Of a stretch of DNA of 9,103 nucleotides, positions 1 to 7,115 are shown one piece after another; position 1 is the stretch's first letter, and the number at the start of each line of letters is the position of its first letter. Below the pieces are notes generated by a model. That model saw only the letters and a program-made list of their open reading frames with translations, was not told the DNA's origin and ran no database searches. Origin of the DNA: JANMZR01 sp031383555 (lineage in GTDB: Bacteria > Bacteroidota > Bacteroidia > Cytophagales > Spirosomataceae). Made by a program: the position numbers and the translations under genes. The stretch is taken from positions 1 through 9,103 of the forward strand of contig JANMZR010000117.1 in NCBI GenBank assembly GCA_031383555.1, written 5' to 3'.

Positions 1-2226
1 TCCGTGTGCTTGTATTTCATGATTTATACCGCCTTTTAAGTTTTCCGGAGTAGTTGTGGTTACAAAATTATTATTAATCGATTGATTATAAATGATTTGG
101 CTATTGTAATATTTAAAATTGTAACTTATGCCAAAGTAGGCAAAATTGCTAGGGTTAAATTTTTGAAAATACATGCTTACCAAATGAAAGCGCTCAGGAG
201 ATAAATTTGGATTTCCTTTTGTAATGTAAAATGGACTGGAATTATTCACAACTGGTTGTAAATCATTTAGTTGTGGAGCATTTAGGCCGTAAATGTAAGA
301 TACATTTAAGTAGATATTATTAAAAGCAAAATTAGAGTCGAAATAAGGAGTTACTCCATTATATTTTTTATCTATTTTTTGTAGCAAAGCGGATGTTTTA
401 TCCAAAAATACATCTCCAGTTAAATTATATTGCACACCCGCAAGGCCTATTGAAATATTTTTGCCATCATAAGAATAACGCAAACTAGAACCAATTCGAT
501 TGTAAGTAATATTATTCTCGAAATAGGAACTTAAACTATCAACTTTACTTCCACTTTCCAGCACATTTTTACTTTCTCTGAAGGTCTTATTATTGTCAGA
601 ACTAAAATTGTAAAATGTTTCCCAAAATACTTTTTTACTCAAAGGTTCTAGAAATAAAAAGCTGGATTTCAGCTGATTTGTTTTCAGGTTTGTCAAATTC
701 ACCAAACTAGTAGCACGAATTATATCAGTAATATTACTGGAATTAAATATCGTATTTCTTGATTTTATGGCTTCATCATTGTCATTATTGTTCATATTCA
801 AACCAATACTCGCCGCAAAATTTTTCGCTTTATTTTTCTTGAATTTATAACGATAAATGGCTGATGTATTGATTCGTAAACTATTTGAATTGTAAATGTT
901 ATTGATATCCCAAAGGTTATCCAATACGGTTTCTTGCCTGTAAAGACCATTAATATTGCTATTATTTCGATCGTTGGCACCCGCACGAATATTGGCTTTT
1001 GCAATAATCGTGTTGCTTGAATCAATCATTTTTTCATAGCGCATTCCAATTGAATGGTTGCCCATAAAATTGTTTTGTGCCGTAGTGTCTTTACTGAAAA
1101 ATGATCCATTTTGTTGAAAAGTTTCCCGATTCGAAATGGTATTTAAGTCCAATTTTGTTTGATTATAAAAATACGAGCTTGTAAACTTTGTTTTTTTATT
1201 ATCAAAATTATAGTTTATGCCAACCCCAGCGTTTTTTGTAAATCCCCGACCATCAAAAAAACCTAAACCGTCACCTTCAAAGAAAAATTGGCGGTTGCCC
1301 CAACTGATAAAGCCAAAATCGCCATTGTCATTTTGCCATTGTGTGCTGCCTTTAAACTCGCCATAATCGTTCCAATTCAAGCCTGTTTCATTCACATTAT
1401 TCCCATATCCAATTATCGAAAATTGTTCATTTTTATTGAATTTGTTCATATTCCCTTTTCCTGCAAATCGACCTTCATTGCCAATTGCACCTGTTATTTT
1501 CCCAAATCTTCCTTTTTTAAACTCATCTTTAAGTTCTAAATTAATAGCCTTTTCCTTTTTGCCATCATCAACCCCAGTTAGCTTAGCTTGCTCACTTTTA
1601 TCATTATAAACTTGCACTTTTGAAATAGTTTCTGCCCCTAGATTTTTCGTAGCCGACTTCGGGTCATCGCCAAAAAAGGTTTTCCCATCCACTAAAACCT
1701 TCTTAACATCTTTACCCTGTGCCTTAATATTTCCATCTGCATCAACCTCTAGGCCTGGCAGGCGCCGCAGCAAATCTTCAACGGTGGAGCCCTCTGGCAC
1801 TTTAAAAGCACGTGCATCATATTCAATTGTGTCGCCACGAATGGTTAATGGAGCTCTTGCTGTCCGTACTACAACCTCCATCAATTCTTTTGAAATGGGT
1901 TTTATTTTTACTTTTCCCAAATCATTCATTTCATTTTCAAATGGACCAATTGTAGTTGAAAGCGGTAGGTAATTGATATAAGAAACTTTAAGAATATACT
2001 TAGAATTTTTTATGTTTTTGAATTCAAAAGCTCCGTTTTCATCGCCCCGAATATAATTGAGCATGGTTGAGTCTGCTGTGTTCAATAGCATCACGTACGC
2101 AAAAGACATTTTTTCGGAAGTAGTATCTGACACAATACCCTTAATAGTGATTCTGTTGGGTGTTTGTGAAAATGAAGAAAAAGCAGACAAAAGCAATAAA
2201 CAAGTATTGTAGAAATACTTTTTCAT
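1..2226 (-). CDS. Outer-membrane beta-barrel protein with CarboxypepD_reg-like N-domain and plug (partial, C-terminus cut by window)
   Basis: The reading frame is open without a stop from the ATG at 2226 to base 1, giving 742 residues. Residues 1-20 are a signal peptide (MKKYFYN, then a Leu-rich core ending SSFS, with Q21 the likely first mature residue). Residues 27-108 resemble a carboxypeptidase-regulatory/transthyretin-like beta-sandwich. Residues about 116-215 look like a TonB-receptor plug (MEVVVRT at 116-122; VPEGSTVEDLLRRLPG from 143; VLVDGKTFFGDDP). From about 239 the sequence is rich in Asn, aromatic residues and alternating polar/hydrophobic stretches, as expected of an outer-membrane barrel. 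This is the Bacteroidota family usually annotated 'outer membrane beta-barrel protein' or TonB-dependent receptor; members are typically about 800-950 residues, so the last barrel strands are missing here. The substrate cannot be inferred, and no SusD-like partner is visible. The gene lies downstream of a terminator, so it probably has its own promoter. Confidence 0.9.
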   Translation of the reverse strand, partial: MKKYFYNTCLLLLSAFSSFSQTPNRITIKGIVSDTTSEKMSFAYVMLLNTADSTMLNYIRGDENGAFEFKNIKNSKYILKVSYINYLPLSTTIGPFENEMNDLGKVKIKPISKELMEVVVRTARAPLTIRGDTIEYDARAFKVPEGSTVEDLLRRLPGLEVDADGNIKAQGKDVKKVLVDGKTFFGDDPKSATKNLGAETISKVQVYNDKSEQAKLTGVDDGKKEKAINLELKDEFKKGRFGKITGAIGNEGRFAGKGNMNKFNKNEQFSIIGYGNNVNETGLNWNDYGEFKGSTQWQNDNGDFGFISWGNRQFFFEGDGLGFFDGRGFTKNAGVGINYNFDNKKTKFTSSYFYNQTKLDLNTISNRETFQQNGSFFSKDTTAQNNFMGNHSIGMRYEKMIDSSNTIIAKANIRAGANDRNNSNINGLYRQETVLDNLWDINNIYNSNSLRINTSAIYRYKFKKNKAKNFAASIGLNMNNNDNDEAIKSRNTIFNSSNITDIIRATSLVNLTNLKTNQLKSSFLFLEPLSKKVFWETFYNFSSDNNKTFRESKNVLESGSKVDSLSSYFENNITYNRIGSSLRYSYDGKNISIGLAGVQYNLTGDVFLDKTSALLQKIDKKYNGVTPYFDSNFAFNNIYLNVSYIYGLNAPQLNDLQPVVNNSSPFYITKGNPNLSPERFHLVSMYFQKFNPSNFAYFGISYNFKYYNSQIIYNQSINNNFVTTTTPENLKGGINHEIQAHG

Positions 2227-2274
2227 AATTGGGATTTGATTCGAGTTTTAATAATTATCAATATTACTATCGCA

Positions 2275-2282
2275 CAAATTCA
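2275..2282 (-). promoter_or_regulatory. Weak candidate -7 box for the outer-membrane barrel gene
   Basis: Read on the minus strand this is TGAATTTG, seven of eight matches to the Bacteroidota -7 consensus TAnnTTTG, 48 bp upstream of the ATG at 2226. I see no convincing -33 TTTG at 17-20 bp. It is the best candidate in a spacer that should hold a promoter, because a terminator lies just upstream, but a match this loose is expected by chance in such AT-rich DNA. Confidence 0.2.
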
Positions 2283-2351
2283 AAAACTAATTATTTAGTT
2301 AATTTTAACATTTCTTTAATGTATTTAACACTTTTTTACAAAAAAATACAT

Positions 2352-2388
2352 AAAAAAAACCGCTATTGATTGAATAACGGTTTTTTTT
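2352..2388 (-). terminator. Rho-independent terminator of the OmpA-family gene (symmetrical, may act both ways)
   Basis: A 16-bp inverted repeat has arms at 2352-2367 and 2373-2388, a 5-base loop and one internal mismatch (C at 2363 against A at 2377). The outer 8 bp of the arms are pure A and pure T runs around a CCG/CGG core. Read on the minus strand, it starts 16 bp after the ompA-like stop codon and ends in an eight-T tract, the standard intrinsic terminator form. Because both flanks are A/T tracts it would also work on the plus strand. Confidence 0.85.
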
Positions 2389-2404
2389 GAGAAATATCAG
2401 ATTA

Positions 2405-3307
2405 TCACTTGATTTTATCAGGATCTAATAAATCATAAAACTGATCAATTTTTGGCATCAAAATTATTCTAGTTCGGCGATTAATTGACTTACCTTCAGG
2501 CGTATCATTAGTAACTAATGCGTTGAATTCGCCACGACCAGCCGCTATCAATTTGTTAGGATCTACCGCAAAGGTTTTTTGTAATAAACGCACAACCGCT
2601 GCCGACCGCTTGGTACTCAGGTCCCAGTTATCATCCAAAATTGCTGTTTTAATGGCCACATTATCTGTATATCCTTCCACCATTACTTCCAACTCAGGTC
2701 GTGATTTTATTATTCTGGCTATTTTACCTAATACATCATAAGCATTTGGCGATATTTTATATGAGCCTGATGTGAACAACATTTTGTCGGATAAGTTAAT
2801 CATTACCACTGTTTTATCCACTTTTACATCAATGTCTTCATCAGCAAGGCCATCGTTCAACGTACCTTTTAAGTTAGCCGAAAGTGCCAAGTTTAAAGAG
2901 TCAGCTTTGTTTTTTGCTTTTTGCAAATAGGCTATATATTGCTCTTTTTTAGCCAATTGATCTAAAGTTTTATTAATATTGTCATTGGCTTTTTGATTCA
3001 AAATTGCCATATTGCCAACCTGCTCTATTTGCTTGGTTTGCATATTTTGGTTAGCGGCAAGTGACGATCTTAAACTACTTATTAATTCATCTTTTCCCTC
3101 AATGGTTTTATTTAGAACTACTTTTTGTTGCTCACAATCATTGTATTTTTGAGTGAATTCATCAACTAATTGACCCCTACGATCTAAATCAGCCTTTAAA
3201 TCATTGTATTGGAGTTGTAAGTGAGTCATTTTCTTTTTTGCTACACATGAGGTTAGCGCAGACCCAACAATAAGGCAATAAGCTATTTTTCTAATTAACA
3301 TTTTCAT
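2405..3307 (-). CDS. OmpA-family peptidoglycan-binding lipoprotein with N-terminal coiled coil
   Basis: This 300-residue lipoprotein probably tethers the outer membrane to peptidoglycan. The N-terminus is a lipoprotein signal: KMLIRK, a hydrophobic stretch, then lipobox L18-T-S-C21, with Cys21 the lipidation site. Residues 27-145 are rich in Lys, Glu, Gln and Leu and look like a long periplasmic coiled coil. Residues about 168-285 form the OmpA C-terminal domain: MLFTSGSYKISP (176-187), EGYTDN (211-216), NWDLSTKRSAAVV (227-239) and NRRTRIIL (276-283). D215 and R234 sit where OmpA domains bind diaminopimelate, so binding should be intact. The acidic/aromatic tail (DQFYDLLDP) is common in Bacteroidota relatives. 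ATG at 3307 was chosen as start; Met3 is an alternative two codons in. It is probably a single-gene unit, with a promoter box 33 bp upstream and a terminator 16 bp downstream. Confidence 0.93.
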   Translation of the reverse strand: MKMLIRKIAYCLIVGSALTSCVAKKKMTHLQLQYNDLKADLDRRGQLVDEFTQKYNDCEQQKVVLNKTIEGKDELISSLRSSLAANQNMQTKQIEQVGNMAILNQKANDNINKTLDQLAKKEQYIAYLQKAKNKADSLNLALSANLKGTLNDGLADEDIDVKVDKTVVMINLSDKMLFTSGSYKISPNAYDVLGKIARIIKSRPELEVMVEGYTDNVAIKTAILDDNWDLSTKRSAAVVRLLQKTFAVDPNKLIAAGRGEFNALVTNDTPEGKSINRRTRIILMPKIDQFYDLLDPDKIK

Positions 3308-3340
3308 TTATTTTTTTGATTTATGTTTTGAATTTAGCCG

Positions 3341-3348
3341 CAAAAATA
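3341..3348 (-). promoter_or_regulatory. Candidate Bacteroidota -7 box upstream of the OmpA-family gene
   Basis: On the minus strand this reads TATTTTTG, a full match to TAnnTTTG. It sits 33 bp upstream of the ATG at 3307, in the 91-bp spacer after the helicase gene. I do not find a good -33 TTTG at the usual distance, so the call rests on one box and its position. Confidence 0.4.
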
Positions 3349-3398
3349 ATGATTTTATTTGCACCTATCATCATGAACTGTATGTATTTTTGACAATT

Positions 3399-4850
3399 TT
3401 AGAAAAAACTTTGATTAAAATTCACTAAATATAGCTCTTCTTGCGATCGAGTGATGCCAGTATATAGCCAGCGGAGCCAATCGGTATTTATTTTGTCGTC
3501 AGTCAAATAGCCTTGATCAACAAAAACAGCCGCCCATTGACCACCTTGGCTTTTATGGCAGGTTAGGGCATAGGCAAATTTCACTTGCAACGCATTCAAA
3601 TATTCATTTTTTCGAATTGCTTCTAATCGTTCTCTTTTATTTACTATTTCACTAAAGTCTTCAGCTATAGCTTCATAAAGTTTTTTATTTTGGTCGCTTG
3701 ACAGTGCAGGTGTATCACTATATAGCGCATCAAGCACTATTTTAGCTTCAAATTCCGGCTCATCCGGATAGTCGACCAGTCTTAATACAACATCTGCAAA
3801 CCGAAAATCGTACATTTCTTGTTGCTTTTTTATTTTCATAATTTCCGCAAAATCACCGTTAGCCAAAAAGCCAGCTGCAGAGTCTTCTTCTAAAAAAAAA
3901 TAGTTATTACGTACAACCATGAGCAAGTCGCCAGTTGCAATTTCATCTTCCAGGTAAAACACTCGCTGCCTAATATAGCGATTATATGCAACAGCCTCCT
4001 TATTACTTCTTGTAATGATTATGGTATTTTCACGCCCAAACTTTCCATATGCATAATTAAGGCCGTCTTCAAGGCGATCCGCAGCCATTTTATACATGTC
4101 CTTAAAGCCTTTAGTTTGAAATTTTAATTTCAAAATCTCTTTATTCTGGTCGTCTAAAGGCAGCTGATTAGCAATGTTAATGGTGTTTCGAAGATTGGTA
4201 GCATTATGTAATATACCTGAATTGGCTTCTTGACGCATCACTTCAGTAAGTTCTATACCTGTAACTCCCATATGGAATTGGCTTTTTAAATAGGTAATAT
4301 CCAAGGCTGGACTCATATTTGTTTTTACAGGGGGCAACTGGGCTGTATCACCAATAAATATGATTTTATTGCCCATATCGCCATCCTCATTCAAAAAAAC
4401 ATAATCGATAAGGTCAGTAAGTAGGCCAGCAGAACCATATTCGGCATCATCAGAAATCATTGATGATTCATCGACAATATAAACTGTCAATGAACTGCTA
4501 TTTTTCATTCTTTTAAATTCTAAAGCACCAGAAAATGGGTTTGCAACTTGTTTGTAAATCTTTTTATGAATAGTGTTAGCCTTTTTTCCGGAATAATTTG
4601 ACATTACTTTGGCGGCTCTTCCAGTGGGTGCTAACAAAACTGATTTATAGTTGAACTTCGGAAGCACTTTTATAAGTGCCGCTACTAATGAAGTTTTTCC
4701 GGTACCCGCATATCCACGCAATACAAACGCTTGATGGGCCCATTTATCTTGGTCTAAAAAGCCATTCATTTGCTCAAAAAAATCTCTTTGCCCCAATGTT
4801 GGCTCAAATGGAAATCGATTTTTGAGTAGTTCTGAGGGCTTTTCTGGCAT
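3399..4850 (-). CDS. SF1B DNA helicase, RecD/Dda-like, single-polypeptide short form
   Basis: This 483-residue ATP-dependent helicase has the full set of superfamily 1 motifs: Walker A GYAGTGKTS (46-54, Lys52), motif Ia LAPTGRAAK (73-81), Walker B VDESS (126-130), motif III GDTAQLPPV (167-175), motif IV-like EVMRQ (203-207), ITRSN (279-283), the UvrD_C_2-type segment YALTCHKSQGGQW (427-439) and motif VI YTGITRS (463-469). The layout matches RecD and phage Dda-type 5'-3' helicases. It lacks the long N-terminal extension of RecD2, and no RecB or RecC partner is adjacent, so it probably acts alone in replication or repair. All catalytic motifs look intact. The ATG at 4850 is the first start and leaves a 51-bp gap after the aminotransferase gene. 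It may be read from the upstream folate transcript, since I see no clear promoter box in that gap. The exact cellular role is unknown. Confidence 0.9.
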   Translation of the reverse strand: MPEKPSELLKNRFPFEPTLGQRDFFEQMNGFLDQDKWAHQAFVLRGYAGTGKTSLVAALIKVLPKFNYKSVLLAPTGRAAKVMSNYSGKKANTIHKKIYKQVANPFSGALEFKRMKNSSSLTVYIVDESSMISDDAEYGSAGLLTDLIDYVFLNEDGDMGNKIIFIGDTAQLPPVKTNMSPALDITYLKSQFHMGVTGIELTEVMRQEANSGILHNATNLRNTINIANQLPLDDQNKEILKLKFQTKGFKDMYKMAADRLEDGLNYAYGKFGRENTIIITRSNKEAVAYNRYIRQRVFYLEDEIATGDLLMVVRNNYFFLEEDSAAGFLANGDFAEIMKIKKQQEMYDFRFADVVLRLVDYPDEPEFEAKIVLDALYSDTPALSSDQNKKLYEAIAEDFSEIVNKRERLEAIRKNEYLNALQVKFAYALTCHKSQGGQWAAVFVDQGYLTDDKINTDWLRWLYTGITRSQEELYLVNFNQSFF

Positions 4851-4901
4851 ATTTTGGCTTTCTAAAGATTTATATTTTAAACAAAAAAATGCGAAAAGGC
4901 C

Positions 4902-5504
4902 TTATTTTAGTATAATATTTTTTATTGGGATAAACTTAGTCAAATCAAGGTCATTGAGAGAGTTAATAAGTGCAAATGAGCTGTATTTTTTTAAGTCGGA
5001 GGGCTTTATATTTTTTTCAATAAGTATATCTTCATCAATTAAATGTTGCCTTTTTGTACCTTTTAACATAGGTATTTTAGGCGTATAAAATTCATTGTCT
5101 TTCTTTAAAATAATATTAGCGTAACTAGTATCTGTAATAAATCCATTTTTCACCATAAGTACATCATCATAATGAGGATTAGCGGCCAATATGTCATTTA
5201 TGGCAGACCTATCTTCCCATTTAAAAGAATAATCGATATCTGTATTTGCTATTTTTATTCGATTTATTGCCTTTTTGTGGTAGTGAACAAATTGTATTTC
5301 CTCTATGTTTTCACCATATAAAACTCTGCATTTTACAGTGCCAAGCTTATAATTTATTGGTATTGTAATATGCTCATATAGGTCAATTGGTGTTGTATTT
5401 GGCCAAAATTGCCTTCTTGATCTATTAAACCTTTGGTTGTGGTAGATTATATTTTGAAGTACTCCGTCTTGAATTTTTATTGTTTCTAATAATCTTGCTG
5501 TCAT
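4902..5504 (-). CDS. Class IV aminotransferase, probable 4-amino-4-deoxychorismate lyase (PabC step)
   Basis: This 200-residue PLP-dependent fold type IV protein would convert aminodeoxychorismate to p-aminobenzoate plus pyruvate, going by its place in a cluster with pabB. Visible landmarks are FKWEDRSAIND (94-104), with K95 the likely Schiff-base lysine; DDVLMVKNG (113-121); the cofactor-binding stretch GFITDTSYANI (121-131); TP at 141-142; and the phosphate-binding MLKGTKRQ (146-153). It is shorter than E. coli PabC (about 270 residues), mainly at the N-terminus. It has Asp125 where branched-chain aminotransferases and PabC usually carry the Glu that contacts the PLP ring nitrogen; Asp is a conservative replacement. 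The start ATG lies 5 bp after the stop of the Rdx gene, indicating translational coupling. Without the context, another class IV activity (branched-chain or D-amino acid aminotransferase) could not be excluded. Confidence 0.85.
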   Translation of the reverse strand: MTARLLETIKIQDGVLQNIIYHNQRFNRSRRQFWPNTTPIDLYEHITIPINYKLGTVKCRVLYGENIEEIQFVHYHKKAINRIKIANTDIDYSFKWEDRSAINDILAANPHYDDVLMVKNGFITDTSYANIILKKDNEFYTPKIPMLKGTKRQHLIDEDILIEKNIKPSDLKKYSSFALINSLNDLDLTKFIPIKNIILK

Positions 5505-5509
5505 TAATT

Positions 5510-5794
5510 TTACTTTTTATCAGAGTGGCCAAGTGATTTTTCTGGCGCTATTAAGTCTCTTATCATTTGTTTTAATTCTTTTATTTCTGGGAAATGGCCT
5601 GCCGTTTTTCTATCGAATACGATTTCATTATTTAGTAATATTTGATAGCATCCTGAAACTTCGGATGGCCTCAATGCTACTGAGTCGAGTTCTTGTTCAA
5701 ATGTAGTGAGCAATTCTTGTGCCATCCAGGCAGCTCGCAGTAGCCAATGGCATTTTGGGCAGTATTCTATTGATATTTTTGGCTTGGTTGGCAT
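5510..5794 (-). CDS. SelT/SelW/SelH (Rdx) family thioredoxin-like protein, Cys form
   Basis: This is a 94-residue cytosolic protein of the Rdx family, small thioredoxin-fold redox proteins whose eukaryotic homologues carry selenocysteine. The redox motif is C12-P-K-C15 (IEYCPKCHWLLRAAW, residues 9-23), with Cys replacing the selenocysteine of SelW. The rest follows the family closely: WMAQELLTTFEQEL (23-36), FDRKTAGHFPEIKELKQ (60-76) and the C-terminal IAPEKSLGHSD (82-92). The length is normal for the bacterial form. An extra Cys49 lies in the strand region. No signal peptide or membrane segment is seen. Its stop codon is 5 bp before the ATG of the class IV aminotransferase, so the two are co-transcribed. 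The substrate of bacterial Rdx proteins is not known, and the context does not settle it. Confidence 0.93.
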   Translation of the reverse strand: MPTKPKISIEYCPKCHWLLRAAWMAQELLTTFEQELDSVALRPSEVSGCYQILLNNEIVFDRKTAGHFPEIKELKQMIRDLIAPEKSLGHSDKK

Positions 5795-5882
5795 TTATAA
5801 AGTAAGCAAATCAATAATTTTCAAATTTGAAATATTTTCAAAGTGAGATAATTTGATTTTAATCAACAAGTCTTTAGTTAGA

Positions 5883-5963
5883 TCAAATCACCTTCAAATC
5901 CTCCATATCTAATAATAGATTTATAGCTTCAGGATTTACAATTTCAATGCTAATAATTTCCAT
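5883..5963 (-). CDS. Candidate 26-residue mini-ORF between pabB and the Rdx gene (antitoxin-like fragment?)
   Basis: A short frame starts at an ATG 18 bp downstream of a strong promoter-like box and encodes 26 residues ending in TGA. It begins MEIISIEIVNPEA and ends DMEDLKVI. The pattern 'I-x-I-x-I-x-N-P-x-A-x-x-L-L-x-x-M/L-E-D-L' resembles the N-terminus of small Bacteroidota proteins of about 60-90 residues often found as orphan or toxin-linked antitoxin-like genes. That comparison is from memory and untested. The frame stops where those proteins would continue, and an overlapping +1 frame then runs to the Rdx start and could encode a Lys/Ile/Leu-rich tail, so this may be a frameshifted remnant. 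It could also be a leader peptide, or not translated at all. Confidence 0.35.
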   Translation of the reverse strand: MEIISIEIVNPEAINLLLDMEDLKVI

Positions 5964-5981
5964 TTTTTCTAACAATATAAA

Positions 5982-6012
5982 CAAATATAATCAAAAATTT
6001 AGAAGAAATAAA
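5982..6012 (-). promoter_or_regulatory. Bacteroidota-type promoter for the mini-ORF/Rdx/aminotransferase genes
   Basis: On the minus strand the -7 box is TATATTTG (5989-5982), a perfect TAnnTTTG. A TTTA (6012-6009) lies exactly 19 bp upstream and matches three of four bases of the -33 TTTG. The predicted transcript would start near 5975, about a dozen bases before the ATG at 5963, and would continue into the Rdx gene. The box lies just downstream of the pabB stop codon, so the downstream genes may have their own promoter besides any read-through from pabB. Confidence 0.55.
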
Positions 6013-6022
6013 CTCTTCATTT

Positions 6023-6991
6023 TCATTCCATTATTGGTATATATATTTTATCTATCATTTCTTGGTACTCATCCTTTGCTTTTGATTTGGCAGTAACGCC
6101 TCCGCCACTTTTAAATTTTAATCCAGATCTTGTTTTTTCTATGAAGCGAATCATTACACCGCTGTCAAGGTTTCGACCGTCAAAAATACCGAATATACCT
6201 GTGTAAAAGCTTCTTTCATATTGTTCAGCCTCTTCTATTATTTTCAAAGTTTCTGGTTTTGGTGCACCGCAAATTGAACCAGCTGGTAATAATTTAAATA
6301 TAATTTCTCCTAATTTTTCTTGCCAATTAGTTGAAAGTTGACCTTTTATTTCTGAGCTAACTTGCAGTATGTCAGCGTTATGTGTTATTATTTTGTCAAT
6401 ATACCTGAACCGCTCTACCCATACTTTTTCACAAACAATACTTAGGTCATTTCTAATGAGGTCAACTATTGTAGTGTGCTCAGCGTACTCTTTTTCGTCA
6501 CTCAATATTATTTGTTTGGCGTTATGTATTGCAGCTGAAATAGTACCTTTCATTGGGTGGGCTGAAAGGACATCGTCTGTGATTTTAATAAATATTTCAG
6601 GTGAAAAAACAACGAATTCATCTTTATAATACAATTGATATTTAGCTCTACTATATTGAAATATTTCTTGGAGACTTAAATTTATTTCAACATTGGTCGG
6701 TTTAGTAAGATTTACCAAAAAGCTATCACCTCGCCGAATATGGCTTTGAACTATATCAAACGATTTTTTATATTCGGTAAACGAAATAGGTTTTTTCAGT
6801 ATTTGAATTTCCTTTTTCGGTGTATTCCCAAAAGGGAAATTAGTCTTTTCATTTACTTTAAAAAATATTTTTTGCTTTTCACAATCTTCAATTTTTTCAA
6901 CAATAATATTTTTTAAATTATAGTCGAAAATAAACAAAAAAGGGATTTTGTTTTTGGCATATTCATTTATCTTTTCAACAGTTTCTAACAT
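6023..6991 (-). CDS. pabB: Aminodeoxychorismate synthase component I
   Basis: This 322-residue chorismate-binding enzyme adds ammonia to chorismate to give 4-amino-4-deoxychorismate, the first step toward p-aminobenzoate and folate. Motifs in order: SFTEYKKSFDIVQSHIRRGD (70-89), VFSPEIF (128-134), HPMKGT (145-150), EHTTIVDLIRNDLS (171-184), GSICGAPK (238-245), RSFYTGIFGIFDG (260-272) and GGGVTAKSKAKDEYQEM (296-312). Lys148 in PMKGT is diagnostic: PabB enzymes have PIKGT with a nucleophilic lysine, while anthranilate synthase TrpE has PIAGT. The protein is a short form with a reduced N-terminal subdomain, common in Bacteroidota. ATG at 6991 is the only usable start, since the next Met is residue 148 and the frame is closed just upstream. 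That start codon lies inside the heptamer repeat. The glutaminase subunit PabA/TrpG is not in the window. Confidence 0.94.
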   Translation of the reverse strand: MLETVEKINEYAKNKIPFLFIFDYNLKNIIVEKIEDCEKQKIFFKVNEKTNFPFGNTPKKEIQILKKPISFTEYKKSFDIVQSHIRRGDSFLVNLTKPTNVEINLSLQEIFQYSRAKYQLYYKDEFVVFSPEIFIKITDDVLSAHPMKGTISAAIHNAKQIILSDEKEYAEHTTIVDLIRNDLSIVCEKVWVERFRYIDKIITHNADILQVSSEIKGQLSTNWQEKLGEIIFKLLPAGSICGAPKPETLKIIEEAEQYERSFYTGIFGIFDGRNLDSGVMIRFIEKTRSGLKFKSGGGVTAKSKAKDEYQEMIDKIYIPIME

Positions 6992-7109
6992 CTAACATCT
7001 AATATCTAACATCTAATATCAACCATCTAATATCTACCATCTAATATCTAACATCTAATATCTAAAATCTAATATCTAACATCTAATATCTAGCATCTAA
7101 TATCTAACA
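6984..7109. repeat. Heptanucleotide tandem repeat, 18 units, arranged as an alternating 14-bp pattern
   Basis: Eighteen consecutive 7-bp units (126 bp) read TCTAAYA-like on the plus strand. From 6998 every second unit is exactly TCTAATA (at 6998, 7012, 7026, 7040, 7054, 7068, 7082 and 7096: eight identical copies). The intervening units vary: TCTAACA (five times from 6991), TCAACCA (7019), TCTACCA (7033), TCTAAAA (7061) and TCTAGCA (7089). A partial unit, TCTAT, follows at 7110. The array fills the whole gap between the helicase stop codon (7116) and the pabB start (6991) and reaches a few bases into pabB. Heptamer arrays are known from other bacteria, such as the STRR repeats of cyanobacteria; no function can be read from this one. 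Confidence 0.97.
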
Positions 7110-7115
7110 TCTATA

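Noticed and set aside
798..1025. Open frame of 75 codons on the minus strand
   Set aside because: It lies in another frame inside the outer-membrane barrel gene, whose own frame is open throughout with clear domains.
1288..1539. Open plus-strand frame of 83 codons
   Set aside because: Antisense to the barrel gene; the translation has no recognisable domain and only reflects the AT/codon pattern of the real gene.
1784..1972. Open plus-strand frame of 62 codons
   Set aside because: Antisense to the plug region of the barrel gene; no independent support.
2285..2300. Inverted repeat AACTAA-TTAT-TTAGTT upstream of the barrel gene
   Set aside because: Six-base A/T-rich arms are too weak for a terminator, and nothing supports an operator.
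2523..2741. Open plus-strand frame of 72 codons
   Set aside because: Antisense to the conserved OmpA domain; no promoter or family resemblance.
4822..5088. Open plus-strand frame of 88 codons spanning the helicase/aminotransferase junction
   Set aside because: It overlaps two well-supported minus-strand genes, and its Phe/Ile/Ser-rich translation is typical of antisense reading of AT-rich coding DNA.
5819..5832. Perfect 14-bp palindrome TTTCAAATTTGAAA 25 bp before the Rdx start
   Set aside because: Could be an operator, but one or more 14-bp palindromes are expected by chance in about 9 kb of DNA this AT-rich, and no second copy is seen.
6369..6629. Open plus-strand frame of 86 codons
   Set aside because: Antisense to the catalytic core of pabB; apparent hydrophobicity comes from the complementary strand.
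6984..7109. Possible CRISPR array
   Set aside because: Units are contiguous 7-mers with no spacers and no cas genes nearby; this is a simple tandem repeat.
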